Shown here: positions 21,295 to 33,336 of the stretch, piece after piece
Numbering within the stretch: the stretch's first letter is position 1
How the letters are laid out: every line of letters starts with the position of its first letter
NCBI GenBank assembly: GCA_023362775.1
Contig: JALMGJ010000002.1
Span: 72,765,414-72,829,413, forward strand
Reading direction: 5' to 3'
Source of the DNA: Charina bottae
Lineage: Eukaryota; Chordata; Lepidosauria; Squamata; Charinaidae
DNA length: 64,000 nucleotides
Notes under the pieces: model-generated
Told to the model about the DNA's origin: nothing
Seen by the model: only the letters and a program-made list of their open reading frames with translations
Databases searched by the model: none
Translations under genes and position numbers: made by a program

Positions 21295-21397
21295 GTCTTG
21301 TTTGTTTTCTAGTAGTCATAGTTCCTCCTTTTTTAAAAAACAAAATTTTTAATATAAAATTATATAATTTCAATCTTTATTATCAGTAATATGTGTT

Positions 21398-23323
21398 GTT
21401 GTTGTTTTTGCTTTGTTGTTCCTAGTAATGCAGGCACAGTGGTTTCATCAGTGTCTGGTACAGCTGCAACCTTCTGTAGAGAAGCTAACCAAAATAGAAT
21501 TCAGAGATGACAGAAATAATGGTGCTTCTGACTCTCAGCAATCTTGATGAATTGCCTACCAGTCTCCATTTGCTCAAGTGTGCAGCCTACATGTCCTAAA
21601 CCTAGCTGTTGGATGGTTAGGTGGAAGTTATGGCCAGGAGTATCTTTATTCAGATAAACAAGGTATCTGGTTACAGCTCTCCTTGGAGCATCAACATCTG
21701 GCAGTCATCAATTATTTAATAAATTCAAGAATGGACTATGCAAGCTCTTTCCCAATTTGGTGCCCTCCAGAAGTGTTGGACTACAACTCCCTTCATGGCT
21801 GCCAGCTGAGAATCAGAGGGAGTGGACTTAGAATGTGAGAAGACTGTTTTCCTGTCCTGTGCAGGGGAGTCCAGCTGATTGGCTTTATAGCGACTCTGTA
21901 TGATGATATATTTAGCAGTCACCATGAGGACTTCATGGAAACAATACAGGTCCAGATAGTCATGAAAATGACATGCTAAAAAGCACTCCTTTTTTTTTTA
22001 TAAAAAAAATGACAATTTAATCTTTTTTTCCAATAAAGCATGTGTTTGAAACTCCCATAGCTAAGTGACTCTGATCCTTGTATACCTTTTCCATGTTCCA
22101 AAAATGATTAAGAATTGCAACTATAAGGGGCCTTTCTTTCCCTCCCTCAGAAAGAGGCTGCCTTGAGTGTGAAAATAAAGCTCCTGGGACCCAGACCCCA
22201 AGTGAACCTCTTAAGACTGCCTTCACACACCATTTTAAATCATAATGGGGATGATTTGGTGTTGCTTTAGAGAGCACACTGCAAAACTAGCCATTGTGAT
22301 TTGTAAACCATAATTTAATGGTTTACTATTATGCATGAATCACGCAGAGGTGCCTTATTCAATCAACCATGGTGTAATATTATGGTGAAGCAGGTGTGGG
22401 TGTATCAGCCCTCTCATACTCTTTTATTGCCTGGACAGCTGAGTTTGCTTGCCATTTGTTTTAATCCTTTGGAGGCCTTTCCCTCTTGCTCCACAAGAAA
22501 AGAAGCCAGCCAAGTGCTGATCTTTTGTCTGCATTTAGGCTGTAGTTTTATTTGGGAGTGCAAGAGATTAGCACCCAGAGGCACTGGCTGGGGCTTGGCA
22601 GTGACTCATGCCTAGAAGGAGGACCACGGATTGATGTTGCTACTGTGGCAGCCCAGTGGAATTCCCACCATAAGGGCAACATGATTGACACATCTGCTGA
22701 ATAGGCACAGATGAGTAAGACAGGAATTCCCCCAGTAGACCTTCCCTTGAAGAGGAATGAACTTCATTACCCCTACCAATATAGACAGGGCACAAATCAT
22801 TCACTTGTGGACAGTCATACATTTCACACCAGGAAAAAAAAAAAGCGTTGTACTACACTGAACTCTGTAACCAAATTATAATAGCATAGAGTCCCTGGTA
22901 TTGCTCTGCCTTGCCAGAGCCTATTTTTCTGTTGGCCTCCATACCTACCTATCTTTTCCACTCCAATAATTAGTACAACCCCCCAAATTCAAGATTATAA
23001 TCTAGACAGCCTAGAAACTAGTGCAAGGGATACTCTTTTCTCTGTGAAGGTTAGTGAGGATTCATGAGGATAGAAGATCCTCAGTCACTCGAGTGGGATC
23101 AAGCAAGATTTTTCAATCTTGTGAATTTATCTGAATTGGGAGCTTGCAGAACTATGTAAGAAAACACAGAAAACTAAGTGTGCAGAGTTTTAGTGGGGCA
23201 CGGAGAAAAATGACCAGAATATTCAACCGTGCAATCATCCACTTACAACCCAAAATGAATCTGTGCAAGGACAAATTTATCTTCTTATCAGGTTCTTGTG
23301 AGACCTAGATTTTAGAGTAGTAT
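21398..23323. other. non-coding stretch
   Basis: At 21755-21810 a ttggtgccctccagaagtgttggactacaactccc-type segment is a remnant of a common palindromic MITE. Otherwise no gene or named repeat is visible; ORFs such as 22331-22615 have no motif. Confidence 0.4.
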
Positions 23324-23508
23324 ACAAGGACACTTCAGTGGGTAGGTAACAGCGTTCCGCGTGCGTCAAGCCGGCCACATGACCGCGGAAGCGTCTTCGG
23401 ATAGCGCTGGCTCTTCGGCTAACAAACAGAGATGAGCACCGGCCCCTAGAGTCGGACACAACTACACAACTGTGCGGGGGGAACCTTTACCTTTTTTACA
23501 AGGACACT
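23324..23508 (+). mobile_element. 5'-truncated Sauria-type SINE with TSD
   Basis: SINE 3' half at 23335-23497 with the ending gggggaacctttaccttttt. The 11-bp direct repeat acaaggacact (23324-23334, 23498-23508) is its target duplication. The tRNA-like head is missing. Confidence 0.93.
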
Positions 23509-26020
23509 GGGGAATGCTTTGGGAAGGGGTGTCTATGCTAATGTATTTTAAGGCTTTTCTCTCTTTTTTCTCCCTCAAAACACACAAGATAATGGCTGTT
23601 TAGCAAAGTGCTTGAAGCAGCTGAAGGGACACTGGCCTGTCTTGACATGGAAGTTCCTCCTTTGAGTGAAGTACAGGTTTCCAGCCAGCCAGCCAAGTCC
23701 ATTCATGTGGAAAGAGGATACCCCTGAACAGAGGTCAGCAGTCAGAGGAGGTAGAGAGGAAGTGCCTCTGGACCCTGGATGGAGACAGACGGAAATATCA
23801 GACCTGCTGAAACATGCTGCAGGAATGTTCCTGGAGTGCCAGCAACCAGCAGGACCTCAGCGCTGGGATCGTTCCTGCTCCTGCTCCAATTGCTCTCGTT
23901 TCAGACTGATTGATAGAAGACCAGCAAAGGAAGAAGCCACATCAGCTAATGTAAGACGTATGAGTGTCGTTCTTGCTCTAACTGCCCCCCATACCAAAGC
24001 CTTGTGGCAGTTTACCTTAATCTCACTTCCTGCAGATGTGTTGGGACAGCACAGCAGCACATCTGGAGGGTACTTGTTTAGGGAGATCTGTTGTGAAGAT
24101 TCTGAGGATCCTCAAGCTGTTTTCCCAGGTGCGGGCAGGCTTGCTTATGGCAAGTGACAAGGGGGGTCAGAAACTGTGATGAAAGGGCCACTCATGGCTG
24201 CTCCTTGCAGCAGGACAAGTGAACAGAGCGAAAAGGGAAGGCAGTAACGGGTCAGGCGTATAGCCACAGACACCCACAGGAGTCATGGAAGTACAGCTCT
24301 CGGAGCCCAGGGCAAAGCCCTCAGCTGGAATCCCCCCAGGTGTGAGAGAGGTGAGACCCAAGCTCCACAGACTGTGGCAATTGAAGGTGGGCAGGAGAAA
24401 GGGAGGAGGGGGTGGCATTGGCACTTCTTCCCAGCTGAAGCAGTGGGTCTCCCCTCCCCTCCTCTGTCACAGCAGTCTCTGACTGAGGAAGAGGAGGCAG
24501 AGTGTGGGGCTGCTGTAAACTGAGGTGATGGCCGACTCAGGGGTAGCCACAACGGAGAGGGTGTGGCAGCAGCATCAGTGGCTCCTCCCTCTTTTCCATG
24601 CTGCTCTTCCACTACAGCTCCTATTGAGCCATCACACGATCAAGGGCTTTTTGGATTGGTTAAGTCAAAACTTTGGGGCAAGAGGCCACCCTATCCCCTC
24701 CATCACTATTTACATGTCCTTAGCACACAGCCATGGCATTTGCAGGGTGTGTGTGTGTCAAAATCAACAAGATGGTGGATGGAGCTTTGTGATACAAGCC
24801 CATCCCCTTTAACATCACACACATGTTCAAAGGGAGCGGGGCTTGCGTCACCATGCTCCGCCTACTGCCTTGCTGATTTTGAGTCCTGCCCCCCTGCAGA
24901 CACTGCTTCACACAGCCCTTTTGGAAGCTGTTTCTCACTTAGATCCCCTTCTGCGCCCCTGGCCTCTCCAGCTTTCATGGGGTATGAGTCTTGAAACATC
25001 CTGGCATCCAGGTGCAGGGCCTCGCATCCCCTCAGCCTCCAGAAGCAGCAGAAACCGCAGCCACCATGGACCCATACAGCAGGTTGACTATTCGGTCCTT
25101 TGAGGATGGTAGGGGGCTACCATTTATTTTCTGACTATCTGAACAGGGGGCTATATTAAATTGCCTATATGCTTCCCACAACATCCTTCCAAGAAAAACA
25201 AACCTGGATAATTTCCCTGGGAATTCTCATTATTTGAGAAATGGAATACTGTAAGCATAACAACATAACATCTTCCCAAAATACGTCTTTGAGTCCTTCC
25301 ACCTGTACAGAAACCATTTCAGAATATCCCTAATGGCTAATCTTCTGTGGTAATATAATCTTAGCTGTTCTGTTAAATTGAGGTGTTAAACTATGAAGTA
25401 AAACTTTAGTCCCTTATGTGGTGTGGGGTTTTTTGTTTGTTTTTTGGGTGTTTTTTGTTGTTGTTGTTGTTGGTCTTTGGGGATATTTGTAGGAAGAAAG
25501 GAATTCATGCTGGAAATCATGAGGTAAACATTGTCTTGTGGCCTCAAAGGCCTCAGAGCCTCTTGGGATGAAATTCATGCTTGTAAAGACATCAATGGAT
25601 TAGAAGTTTCCAAGACACTCCATTTTCCCTCCCTGGAGGCTTTTGGTCTGAAGCCAAACCATTCTCCCAGACACACTGAGAGAACGCCGGCCTGCTGTAA
25701 CAATTCCAGACCCACTGCATCCTCTGACATCTAAAACAGACAGCTTCCATTCTACATGGCCCGGATTCTCTCGCTCCTCCACAACAGATGTGAAGGTTTC
25801 CAAGATCATTATATATAATTAAACAAGATGTAGCTAAGTGTCAGCCATCACAAGGGTGGTTTTCCACCCAATAGTTTCTGAGATGTGCTTAAGCCTGGAT
25901 TGGCTAAGATTATCACAGAGCAACAAATCTAGGACTACCCTATCTGGCCTGCAAAAACCCAGCTCGCCACTAGATGGCAGCAAAGAGATACAGAAAACTC
26001 TCTTTGCTGCCATCTACTAT
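23509..26020. other. GC-richer unique region, no gene confirmed
   Basis: From about 23640 to 25100 the sequence is GC-richer and apparently unique. ORF 23666-24157 (+) contains SDLLKHAAGMFLECQQPAG and a CSCSNCSRF patch, and a gtaagacg donor-like site occurs at 23950. I recognise no family, find no convincing acceptor, and call no gene. Confidence 0.35.
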
Positions 26021-26063
26021 AACTCTTTGCTCTTTGTTGTTTTGTTGTTGTTCAGTCGTTTAG

Positions 26064-27440
26064 TCATGTCCGACTCTTCGTGACCTCATGGACCATAGCA
26101 CGCCATGCCTTCCTGTCCTCCACTGTCTCTCGGAGTTTACTCAAATTCATGTTCATTACATTGGTGATGCTATCTAACCATCTCATCCTCTGCCGTCCCC
26201 TTCTCCTTTTGCCTTCAGTCTTTCCCAGCATCAGGGTCTTTTCCAGTGAGTCCTCTCTTCGCATTAGGTGGCCAAAGTATTTGAGCTTCAGCTTCAGCAT
26301 CTGTCCTTCCAATGAGCAGTCAGGGTTGATTTCCTTTAGGATTGACTGGTTTGACCTCCTTGCAGTCCAAGGGACTCTCAAGAGTCTTCTCCAGCACCAC
26401 AGTTCGAAAGCATCAATTCTTCGGCGCTCAGCCTTCCTTATGGTCCAACTCTCACAGCCATACATTACTACTGGAAAAACCATAGCTTTAACTATACGGA
26501 CCTTTGTCGGCAAGGTGATGTCTCTGCTTTTTAATATGCTGTCTAGGTTTGCCATAGCTTTCCTCCCAAGGAGCAAGCGTCTTTTAATTTCATGGCTGCA
26601 GTCACCGTCTGTGGTGATCTTGGAGCCCAAGAAAATAAAATCTGTCACTGCTTCCATTTCTTCCCCTTCTATTTGCCAGGAAGAGATGGGACCAGATGCC
26701 AGAGTTTTTTTAATGTTGAATTTCAAGCCAGCTTTTGCACTCTCCTCTTTCACCCTCATCAAGAGGCTCTTTAGTTCCTCTTCACTTTCTGCCATTAGGG
26801 TGGTATCGTCTGCATATCTGAGGTGGTTGATATTTCTCCCGGCAATCTTAACTCCGGCTTGTGATTCATCCAGCCCGGCATTTCTCATGATGTACTCTGC
26901 ATATAAGTTAAATAAGCAGGGTGATAATATACAGCCTTGTTGTACTCCTTTCCCAATTTTGAACCAGTCGGTTGTTCCATGTCCGGTTCTAACTGTTGCT
27001 TCTTGACCCGCATACAGGTTTCTCAGGAGACAGGTAAGGTGGTCTGGTACTCCCATCTCTTTAAGAATTTGCCACAGTTTGTTGTGATCCACACAATCAA
27101 AGGCTTTAGCGTAGTCAATGAAGCAGAAGTAGATGTTTTTCTGGAACTCTCTTGCTTTTTCCATGATCCAGCGAATGTTGGCAATCTGATCTCTAGTTCC
27201 TCTGCCTCTTTGAAACCCAGCTTGCACTTCTGGTAGTTCTCGGTTCACATACTGCTGAAGCCTAGCTTGTAGGATTTTGAGCATAACCTTGCTAGCATGT
27301 GAAATGAGCGCAATTGTACCGTAGTTTGAACATTCTTTGGCATTGCCTTTCTTTGGAATTGGAATGTAAACTGACCTTTTCCAATCCTGTGGCCACTGTT
27401 GAGTTTTCCAAATTTGTTGGCATATTGAGTGCAGCACCAT
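26064..27440 (-). pseudogene. Bov-B reverse transcriptase, 458 codons open
   Basis: RT blocks in order: VYIPIPKKGN, GFQRGRGTRDQIANIRW, FIDYAKAFDCVDH, GVQQGCILSPCLFNLYAEY and LRYADDTTLMAE (catalytic YADD). Then come the thumb and C-terminal region with VMYGCESWTIRKAERRRIDAF, FGHLMRRED and RWLDSITNVMNMNLSKL, ending VHEVTKSRT. The frame is intact over the whole RT. The start ATG is not natural; the real ORF began in the endonuclease. Confidence 0.92.
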
Positions 27441-28128
27441 CTTTTAGGATTTTAAATAGCTCAGCTGGGATACTGTCTTCTCCGCTAGCTTTGTTGTTAG
27501 TAATGCTTCCTAAGGCCCACTTGACTTCACTCTCTAGGATGTCCGGCTCAAGGTCAGTGACCACACCATCGTATTTATCAGGGATATTAAGATCTTTCTT
27601 GTATAGTTCTTCTGTGTATTCTTGCCACCTCTTCTTAATCTGTTCTGCTTCTGTTAGGTCCCTGCCTTTTTTGTCCTTTATCATGCCCATCTTTGCACAA
27701 AACGTTCCCTTGATATCTCCGATTTTCTTGAAGAGATCTCTAGTCTTCCCCATTCTATTGTTTTCCTCGATTTCTTTGCATTGTTCATTTAAGAAGGCCT
27801 TCTTATCTCTCCTTGCTATTCTCTGGAATTCTGCATTCAGTTGTTTATATCTTTCCCTTTCTCCCTTGACTTTTGCTTCCCTTCTTTCCTCAGCTATTTG
27901 TAAAGCCTCATCAGTCAGCCACTTTGCTTTCTTGCATTTCTTTTTCTTTGGGATGGTTTTAGTTGCTGCCTCCTGTACAATGTTACGAACCTCCATCCAT
28001 AGTTCTTCAGGCACTCTGTCTACCAGGTCTAATCCTTTAAATCTATTCCTCACCTCCACTGTATATTCATAAGGGATATGATTTAGGTCATACCTGATTG
28101 GTCTAGTGGTTTTCTCTACGTTCTTCAA
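27292..28128 (-). pseudogene. Bov-B endonuclease-RT linker region
   Basis: Contains IRYDLNHIPYEYTVEVRNRF, KKKKCKKAKWLTDEALQIA, WQEYTEELYKKDLNI and ALGSITNNKASGEDSIPAEL, the segment just before the RT fingers. The true C-terminal part of this frame is lost about 27430 where a small deletion shifts it; the last 40 codons are out of frame. Confidence 0.88.
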
Positions 28129-28429
28129 TTTAAGCCTAAATTTTGCGATAAGAAGCTCATGATCTGAGCCACAGTCAGCTCCAGGTCTTGTTTTTGCTGA
28201 TTGTATAGAGCTTCTCCATCTTTGGCTGCAAAGTATATAATCAATCTGATTTCGGTATTGACCATCTTGTGATGTCCATGTGTAGAGTCGTCTCTTGTGT
28301 TGTTGGAAAAGAGTGTTTGCTATGACCAGCTTGTTCTCTTGACAAAACTCTATTAGCCTTTGCCCTGCTTCATTTTGTACTCCGAGGCCGAACTTGCCTG
28401 TTATTCCGGTTATCTTTTGACTTCCTACT

Positions 28430-29125
28430 TTAGCATTCCAGTCCCCTATGATGAAAAGGACATCTTTTTTTTGGTGTTAGTTCTAGAAGGTGTTGTAGGT
28501 CTTCATAGAACCGGTCAACTTCAGCTTCTTCGGCATCAGTGGTTGGGGCATAGACTTGGATCACTGTGATGTTGAATGGTTTGCCTTGGATTCGAACTGA
28601 AAGCATTCTGTCGTTTTTGAGGTTGTACCCCAGTACTGCCTTTCCCACTCTTTTATTGACTATGAGGGCTACTCCATTTCTTCTAAGGGATTCTTGCCCA
28701 CAGTAGTATATATAATGGTCTCCTGAATTAAATTCGCCCATTCCTGTCCATTTTAGTTCGCTGATTCCCAAGATGTCGATGTTCAATCTTGTCATCTCAT
28801 GTTTGACCACATCCAGCTTACCTTGATTCATAGATCTTACATTCCAGGTTCCTATGCAATATTGTTCTTTGCAGCATCGGACTTTCCTTCCACTTCCAGA
28901 CACATCCACAACTGAGCGTCCTTTCGGCTTTGGCCCAGCCGCTTCACTCTTTCTGGAGCTACTTGAAATTGCCCTCCGCTCTTCCCCAGTAGCATTTTGG
29001 ACATCTTCCGACCTGAGGGGCTCATCTTCCGGCGTCATATCTTTTAGCCTTTTGATACTGTCCATGGGTTTTCTTGGCAAGGATACTGGAGTGGTTTGCC
29101 ATTCCCTCCTCCAGTTTTGGACCAC
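28430..29125 (-). pseudogene. Bov-B apurinic endonuclease region
   Basis: The frame shows YCIGTWNVRSMNQGKLD, NIDILGISELKWTGMGEF and ITVIQVYAPTTDAEE, the first blocks of an exonuclease/endonuclease/phosphatase fold. In RTE elements this enzyme nicks the target for primed reverse transcription. The frame is lost at a T8 run just before the GDWNA motif, which continues in another frame at about 28440. Confidence 0.9.
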
Positions 29126-29238
29126 GTTTTGTCAGAACTCTCCGTCATGACCTGTTCTTCTTGACCTGACTTCATTGAGTTACGCAAGCCCCTTCGCCAC
29201 GACAAGGCAGTGATCCATGAAGGGGAACTCTTTGCTCT

Positions 29239-30333
29239 ACTCCTAACATTTCTGCCTTCCAGATATAGTAGTCCAAGCTAATCCCATGGCACAACAGCAA
29301 AGTTGGCTCTTCATATGACAACCAGAAATGGAGTGAGTAACTACAATTAGCTCATCATCACTTTACGCTATGATAAACGGTATAGCATGTTGCCTTTTGA
29401 TCTGGGCTATAGCTCAAACAGATGGGAAGGAAGCCTAGGGTTCACATCAGCCCAGCCTGGGTCCTTCCTAATGTGTGGATTTCAACTTCTGAAATTCTCA
29501 GCAATGGCCATGCTGACAGGGCAAATCTGGAAAATGGAGTCCATGCATCTGGAGGGCAGTTTGGGAAAGGCTGTTTTAGATTTCCTGATTTCTGGTTTGA
29601 GTTGCTCCAAAGAGACAAAGTAATTGTCTCCTTGGTGCAGTGAGCACTCCAGGTCTTTGGAGCATTTGCTGAAAAAACATTTGTTTGCAGTCCACTGCTG
29701 GAAATTGGTTTGTGGACTAGATGGATGCCCATTGCTCAGACCCAATGCGACCCTTTTGCAGAAGGAATGTGCCCTGCTAATAATGGCCTTGCCTTTCCAG
29801 AGCAGCAGGAACGATCTTCCAAAATCTGCAAAAACTTCAGATTGCTCAATGGTAAGGCCCACTCTGCAGAATGCAGATTCCAAACACAGGGCGGTTCTTT
29901 GTTCAGATGTAAGTGGTCCACAGCAACTGCACAATTAGTGTGCCATTTGCTCTGAGGATACATAGAAAATGGGTCCTCACTTGAGTACCTGGTCTCCGAG
30001 CGCTTCCAAGACCTGACCTATCTCCAGGCGGATCACCTTCTGAGTCCCTGCCAGCAAAGGCATTGTGTCATCCGTTGTTCTCAACAAAGGTCCTTAAGCA
30101 ACCGGTCAGCAGGAGAGAATGCGAGATCCACAAGGGCCAGGAAAGGGAAGGCAGCTGCGAGTCACTTTTCTGCTGGGTGACCACCTGCGCCTCTGAGCAG
30201 CGTCTGCCTGAACCCCAAGACATCGACCTCAATTAACATCCAGAGGCCGTCTTCTTCTTGTCTTTTTCTCATTGCCATCACCTCCGTTCCAGCTTCCCTC
30301 CTTTTTTTGTTTCTCCTCATCCTCCCGCAACAG
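29239..30333. other. unique-looking stretch with one MITE-like palindrome
   Basis: At 29449-29573 the sequence cagcctgggtcc...gggaaaggctg is an imperfect inverted repeat like other decayed hAT-type MITEs. The remaining sequence has antisense ORFs on both strands without motifs. Confidence 0.45.
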
Positions 30334-30485
30334 ATGGGCACCCGTTCTCCACATCAGTGCCTGCAGCAACAAAGCAGAAGGTGCAAGAAATGGCAGAGGG
30401 GAAAGTTTCGCTGAGGCAGCCCTGGGTTGGGGCCTCTGTCCAGAACTGGAAGGAATGGATGTTGCGAAAGAGGGAGAACGACAGG
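30334..30485 (+). CDS. orphan exon candidate, function unknown
   Basis: A pyrimidine-rich tract ends in cctcccgcaacag at 30333 (acceptor), and acagg is followed by gtaaag at 30486 (donor). The 152-bp interval is open in one frame, entered in phase 1 and left in phase 0. It would encode a hydrophilic peptide including KQKVQEMAEGKVSLRQPW and QNWKEWMLRKRENDR. I do not recognise the family and found no partner exon, so it may be chance; the frame also stays open on both sides. Confidence 0.25.
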
Positions 30486-32839
30486 GTAAAGCAGGTCATG
30501 CTGCAGGTCCTTCCTCCGGGGCCTGAGATGGGGAACCTGAGGCCAAAGGACAGCATGAAACTCCTTATAGGCAGTTCCCAGCCATATACAGATTCTGAAA
30601 ATAGGTGGTAGGTGCACTTCCCACTACTGTATTCTGAAGCAGGAGACACAAGTTTTAATTGCCCCTCCCCCCTACAGCCCCTTGCCCCAAAAGGTTACCC
30701 CTCCCTGCCATGTGCAGTCAGTCGGAGCTGTGGATGCTGTCTTGGGGAAGCACTTCCACCAATCAGTGTGGGAGGCCAACACTGGTAACTTGTGTTTGCT
30801 TGGCAATTGTAAAGACGCCCGGCTGGGCAGGGGCAGAGGCAGGGTGGCTGATGCAGGCAGGATCACAGAGGCCAGGGCGGTGGGTGTTTAACTCTTATCT
30901 ATTCACAGCAGGTCCAGACTATAACTCTCATCATTTTTTTACTCAGGACTGTGCTAGCAGGGGTTGATGGGAAAGTAAAATAGTTATTTTCATTTCAGCA
31001 TTTTGCCCAAGGATGGAGAACTTGTGGCCTGCCAGAAGCTGTTGAATAACAACTTCCACCAAACCAGTAATATCTGGAGGACAGCGGGGTCCCCAACCCT
31101 GATTTAGCATATGATGAAATGGCCCTGTGATTACTACACTACACAGTGCCTGTATGTGCTGCCCAGCTGCCAAAATGTAACTCTATGTTTGTATGGGAAA
31201 TCCAGATTGTCTGCTGAGCCAAGAGAAGGCTGACATAATTCCGCAGCCTCTGCAGGAGGTCCCCTGTCTCACAGGGTAGTCTGGACATGCTAGTTTGGTC
31301 CTCAGAGTGGATTCTGGGGGCAAATCTTTGTGCCTTGGGCAGAGGAAGGAGAGATAAATAAAGGTCCCTCTATTTCACATATGCTCACTGCATGCTGCAA
31401 CTGAGAAGTTCTGGTGGGCCACGTCTGACTAACCATACATGCTGGCTACGTGCTGTACTTGACAGGGCGGCTCAGGATCAGCAGGTGGAGTCAGCTCTGC
31501 AGTGGGTGGGAGGCAGGCAGGTAACTTCATTGCTTGGTCTTTTGAGAGCAGGAGCAGCCGGGCAAAATGCCAGTAGATGCTTCTGGACCTGTTGTGAAGA
31601 TGACTAATGCAGCGCTTATCAACGTGTAACAAGGAAACTCCATACGTCTTCAGGAAGGCAGCTTAATTACTGGCCCCTGGAGGGTACTTTGGCCCACTTG
31701 GAGTGAGAGGGGCTGCCTAGATCTAGATTAGCCCTGTCTCAATGGTGGGCATGCTCCATAGAGCTGATTTATAGGCAGCCCACAGTGCCAGGACTCCACC
31801 TTCAGAGCCAGGCAGTAAAGCAGTTAGATCATTTTACTCTCTTCTTATTGTATTTTTTCTTTGGGGGGGAGTCTTTATATGGTGCTATGCATTACTATAT
31901 CTGAAAGAAGGAAAACTCCAAATTTAAGATGACAGCTTTATGGGTATCTGCCTTGTGCTCATTGTGTGGCACCCCTTGCAGTATTGAACATGAGATCGGT
32001 AGAGTTGCATGTCATCCTTGTGCAGGATCCATACAAATCTTTCTCTGTATTGCTCCAATTTTAGTGTATGTGCTGCCAAAGCAATCTGTCATGGAAGGGG
32101 TCACCAGGGTTGATTCAGCTGATCTGGCTGGCTAGGTGGGGGTCCTCTTCCTCCCTCACTGCTTCATGTGCATCCCTCACAAACTGCATGCTTGGTGGAA
32201 GAGGATGACCATCCCTGCTAGATGGAGCATCTTGTTCTTTGGTCATGGGTTTATGATCAGTATCAGTTGTAAAGGGCAGGTAAGATCAATCTTTGAGTTG
32301 AACCTACTTCATGGACAAATCCATTTAATTTTCTTGGCATCATGAAAATTCAGCCTATAGTCTTGGCATTTCTGGTGGTCTCCCATCCAGGTACCAATTG
32401 GGCCCAACTATGCTGGTTTTTGAGATCAAGATATGAAAGTTGTTGCTACTTAATGGGGGTACAAAGGACATAAATGAGTCACACACAGGCTGTGAATCTG
32501 ATGACCTATGTGTGTATTTCTTTCTAAAATAAACACAGTCACCAGAAGAAGAAGAAAAGAAAGAAATTTGTGAATGTGAGCATGAGTGCACACATGCATA
32601 TCCTACAGTCATATGCATCTAGCCACTGTGGGAAATTGCCTTTCATATGTCACTGTATTTGAAGAAAATGTCAGCTACTAAATAATACATTCTCCAGAGA
32701 AAATACATCCTACTGGATCTTAGTCCAGTTAGTCTGGGATAAAGTTAAAATGGCACTTAAACTGCCAAAGTTGAGGGACTATAGCATCAAAATGAGGTTA
32801 AAAAAGGCAAGATAAACAAACAAACAAACAAAAAAAAAA
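30486..32839. other. non-coding stretch
   Basis: At 30996-31104 (ggagaacttgtggcctgcc...ggggtccccaaccctg) the sequence resembles an old hAT-type MITE. No gene recognised elsewhere. Confidence 0.4.
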
Positions 32840-33172
32840 GGGGCGTGGTGGCTCAGTGGGTAAGACGCCAGGCTTGTTGATCGGAAGATTGCAAGTTCGG
32901 AGGTTCGAATCCCTAGCCCTGCGTGCGGAGTGAGCTCCCGCACTAGCTCCAGCTCTTGCCAACCTAGCAATTCGAAAGCATGCAAATGCAAGTAGATGAA
33001 TAGGTACCACTTCGGTGGGTAGGTAACAGCGTTCCGCGCATGTCATGCGGCCACATGACCGTGGAAGCGTCTTCGGACAACGCTGGCTCTTCGGCTAACA
33101 AACGGAGATGAGCACCGGCCCCTAGAGTCGGACACGACTGCACAAATGTGCGGGGGGTACCTTTACCTTTAC
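32840..33172 (+). mobile_element. full-length Sauria-type SINE
   Basis: Starts ggggcgtggtggctcagtggg (A-box-like) and has ggttcgaatcc at about 32902 (B box), so the head is a tRNA-derived pol III promoter. The body agtagatgaataggtacc and the tail gtgcggggggtacctttaccttt follow. An aaacaaacaaa word on both sides is the probable target duplication. Confidence 0.93.
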
Positions 33173-33247
33173 CTAAACAAACAAAAATGTATCTGTCAAA
33201 TGTGTATGTATAGATTGCAAGGGAGATGGGTGGGGAATAAATTGAAA

Positions 33248-33298
33248 TAATAAATAAATAAATAAATAAACAAACAAACAAATAAATAAATAAATAGA
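33248..33298. repeat. (AAAT)n/(AAAC)n microsatellite
   Basis: aaataaataaataaataaacaaacaaacaaataaataaataaatag. Confidence 0.9.
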
Positions 33299-33336
33299 TG
33301 CCCATTTAGAAAGAATTACTAGAATTTAAATATTAA

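Larger units (their letters stand above)
20150..21397 (-). mobile_element. internally deleted L1 (ORF1 start joined to ORF2 end), hosting nested MITEs
   Basis: A 16-bp direct repeat (atcagtaatatgtgtt) at 20150-20165 and 21382-21397 flanks a minus-strand retroelement whose A-rich tail is at about 20170-20185. From the right it has a short leader, an ORF1 start (MTTRKQTRRG by reading 21320-21280, then a one-base frame disruption) and a coiled coil (21067-21294). After the MITEs comes ...ENDLDRMAFLG and, in a shifted frame, MAKLAALIREYSISAFILTW, which matches the L1 ORF2 C-terminus at 51617-51745. The whole middle of L1 is missing. Confidence 0.7.
26021..29238 (-). mobile_element. full-length Bov-B (RTE) LINE with TSD
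   Basis: A 13-bp direct repeat, aactctttgctct, at 26021-26033 and 29226-29238 bounds a 3192-bp minus-strand element, about the expected full length for Bov-B. The endonuclease lies at 28430-29125, the linker region at 27292-28128 and the RT/C-terminus at 26064-27440, with the tail cgactgaacaacaacaaaac at about 26055-26034. Only two frame breaks are evident (near 28470 at a run of eight T, and near 27430), so it is fairly young but not active. Bov-B is known for horizontal transfer between squamates and ruminants. Confidence 0.93.

Noticed and set aside
23666..24157. 163-codon plus-strand ORF in GC-richer DNA
   Set aside because: No family recognised and no clear splice acceptor; kept only as a note.
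26080..27006. 308-codon plus-strand ORF
   Set aside because: Antisense shadow of the Bov-B RT; no motif in this frame.
27314..28072. 252-codon plus-strand ORF
   Set aside because: Antisense shadow of the Bov-B linker region.
32840..32912. tRNA gene
   Set aside because: It has A- and B-box-like motifs but is the head of a SINE repeated elsewhere, with no intact cloverleaf shown.
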